Assembly (NCBI GenBank): GCA_003255025.1
Contig: QANY01013423.1
Span: 919,779 to 983,778 of the forward strand
Direction: 5' to 3'
From: Datisca glomerata
Lineage: Eukaryota; Streptophyta; Magnoliopsida; Cucurbitales; Datiscaceae
DNA: 64,000 nt
Shown here: piece after piece, positions 61,930 to 64,000 of the stretch
Numbering within the stretch: position 1 is the first letter of the stretch
Layout of the letters: every line of letters begins with the position of its first letter
The notes under the pieces: model-generated
Told to the model about the DNA's origin: nothing
Databases searched by the model: none
The model's input: the letters and a program-made list of their open reading frames with translations, nothing else
Position numbers and translations under genes: made by a program

Positions 61930-63899
61930 GGTCTTTATATATATGTTGTGTGAGTTTTTTGGCATTGTTCATATAATATAACATATGTATGAATGAATTG
62001 ATGGTTATGTTTTTTGAATGTATGAAAAATAATTTATCGTTAATTGTATAACAATTATTGGGTTAGGTTTTTATCTTTTAATTTTTCCTAGATCTTGTGT
62101 AAGCCGTTTGAGGTGTAAAATTTTTTGTAATTTATTTTGAATATTATTGTAATTATTCCGAATGTGAGAAGACGAAGAAAGCACTTGACGAACGGTGAAA
62201 TTCCACTGTTCATGACGGAAAGTTACTGTTCACAGAAAATTTACTGTTTATGCCAAAAATACTGTTCTCGGCGATTGCCGGTAATGGGACTGGCGGCGGC
62301 AGTGGTGTCCGGCGATGATGGGACGGCGATACAAGAGTCCTGTCGTCGATGGCAACTGTTGTCCCTTTAAGGGATGTTTCGTACAAAGCATGATACCAAC
62401 AAACCCTATCATCATAAGGTTCAATGATAACCCTCAATCTATCAATTATATTTTTGAAATTTCATATTAATGTAATTGTAAAATTAATTTTTAATTTTAA
62501 TTTTTGGAAAATAAAAAATTAATTATTAATTATTAATTTTATGAAAATTAGAAATTTATAGGTTAATTGGATTTGACCCAAGTTTAACCAAATCAAATAA
62601 AGTTTTTATTTGATTAAGTCAAAGTCAACTATTTTAAAAGGATAATTATAAAAATTAATTTTAATTAAGAAAAAATATTTTTCTTGATTAAATATAATTT
62701 TGTTCAAAGCTTGGAGATTATGAAGATGGACATGAGGAGGAGAAGGCAATATTTGAGAAATATGTATTCTTGAAGTCGCTTTGTAATCTTATTTTTTTAT
62801 TTCAAGCTAAGGGTTGTAATTTATAAATACTCAAAAGTCAATCGATTCATTATTATTTTATTTAATTGTTAAATAATTATTTTAGTTGTTATGTTTGATA
62901 ACGTGTCCATGCATTAGTCGATCACATAACATACATGAAAATCTCACACAGTTTTATTTAATCATGCATCACATATGTAGAAACATGATTTATTAGGATT
63001 GTCCTAATATGTTTATATGCATTATTTTATGAAATCAATTGCATGCAAACTGTTAAGTTTTAATTAGTTAAAACTTGGTAATCACAAAACACTAAGTGCT
63101 ATAATAAAATTTAGGATACCCGACTTTAGTAAAATAGTTTTGTTAAAGTTTGATGAATATACTTAATTAGTTAATCTAAACTCGCCTAATTATGACTTAG
63201 GCGTTTTAGAAGGATAAATGAATTTAGGCCAATGAGATTGAAATAACTGATTATTAAATATTCATAGGATTGTTATTTTAACTAGTAATTAATTTTGAAT
63301 CAATTAATTAGTTAAAATGGAAACGCATAATCCTAAAATAGTGAGTGAGAGAAGATTGACATGTCAATGTAAACTATGGTCTCCATTATTAGTACAACAC
63401 TGTGAGTTACAGTGAGGGCCTTGAGATGTCTTTGTTTTCATCCCCCTAAGACAGGTTTCAAGTTGTACCAATATAAACGTTGGACTTCTTAAGAAGATAA
63501 GACGAAGTGATGTAGTTTAGTTTTGACCGACCCTAAGACGACATATTCTAAATCGTCATGAAATCTGAAATAATGGGTTACACTCACAAAGTTACAATTA
63601 AGCTTTCATGTCGATAGTTGTGACTTGACCAAACAAGCCATACCTTATTGTTAAAAGAGAAAGTATGAGATATTTTAAGTTTTAATTAACATGGATGAGA
63701 ATGTCTCATAAACAGTTTGGGATTAATCTGACTGACCCTAAGGCAACACATTAATCATTGGGTTGTTTATCGTAATTAGTAAATGTTAAATTTTGTGTGT
63801 TTATTATATTACATTCATGCATCACATTTACTTTTCGAATTCTAGATATTTATCAATTATATTGAATCTTGTATGTTTTAAATTTTAGTTATCGTTATT

Positions 63900-64000
63900 A
63901 TATCTACCATGGGCAACCCTGTTAATTCTTTACTCGCTCTCGAGAAATTGAATAGTGATAATTTATACGATGGAAATCAAATATGAACTTACTACTCATT
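63900..64000 (+). pseudogene. Start of gag, element C
   Basis: Parallels the gag start of element A, but the initiator codon reads ATA at 63900. The next Met is ATG at 63909 (MGNPVNSLLALEKLNSDN). A TGA follows at about 63984, within thirty codons, where the sibling keeps reading. The coding region continues outside the window. Confidence 0.65.

Larger units (their letters stand above)
59753..64000 (+). mobile_element. Ty1/copia element C, partial (runs off the window)
   Basis: Same family as element A. LTR 59753-61915, primer-binding site at 61918, single-copy leader 61930-63899, and the beginning of gag at 63900. The 3' part lies beyond the window. At the junction where element A has its triplication, C has one unit, which gives the ancestral state. 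Confidence 0.88.

Noticed and set aside
1..64000. CRISPR arrays, prokaryotic operons, rRNA or tRNA genes
   Set aside because: Repeats here are transposon arrays without regular unique spacers, and the coding features are eukaryotic. No tRNA cloverleaf or rRNA sequence was recognised on either strand.

Overview
This window is AT-rich nuclear DNA from a flowering plant, almost certainly a eudicot. The evidence is one intact multi-exon plant gene with GT-AG introns (and one GC-AG intron), plus a dense set of plant transposon families: Ty1/copia, Ty3/gypsy, Helitron, hAT, Mutator-like and L1-type LINE. I cannot name the species. Outside one gene, nearly everything I can classify is mobile DNA, much of it nested.

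Layout. (1) 1-1796: no gene recognised. (2) 1797-11292: a decayed Ty3/gypsy element on the minus strand, resembling the Tat lineage. It keeps two LTRs, a broken gag and an antisense extra ORF, but pol is gone. A 2.8-kb solo LTR of another gypsy element (4231-7049, TSD GAGAG) sits inside the antisense ORF. (3) 12297-22659: a non-autonomous Helitron of about 10.4 kb with a TC start and a hairpin-CTAG end. It contains a second Helitron 5' end in inverted orientation and several duplicated modules. (4) 22660-25700: gene-free DNA with short duplications. (5) 25919-31575: the only intact gene, encoding an oligouridylate-binding protein (UBP1 family) of 419 residues in 12 coding exons. (6) About 33.6-59 kb: remnants of Mutator-like transposases and a Ulp1-type cysteine protease gene of the kind carried by Kaonashi/CUMULE-type MULEs, repeatedly invaded. 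A copia solo LTR (TSD TATTG) holds a hAT element (TSD ATTACCTC) and a LINE fragment. A second copia-like element (B, TSD AACCG) splits the Ulp1 gene and itself contains an 11.5-kb copia element (A). Element A has lost its coding capacity and carries a triplicated LTR-end/primer-site/leader segment. (7) 59583-64000: a Helitron 3' end on the minus strand, then a further copia element (C, same family as A) that runs off the window.

The transposons can be placed in relative time order because target duplications and interrupted reading frames rejoin when the insert is removed: MULE/Ulp1 first, then element B and the solo LTR, then element A, the hAT and the LINE piece. None of the transposons here appears able to move itself. 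The UBP1-type gene is the only locus likely to make a functional protein. I found no rRNA or tRNA gene and no CRISPR-like array.
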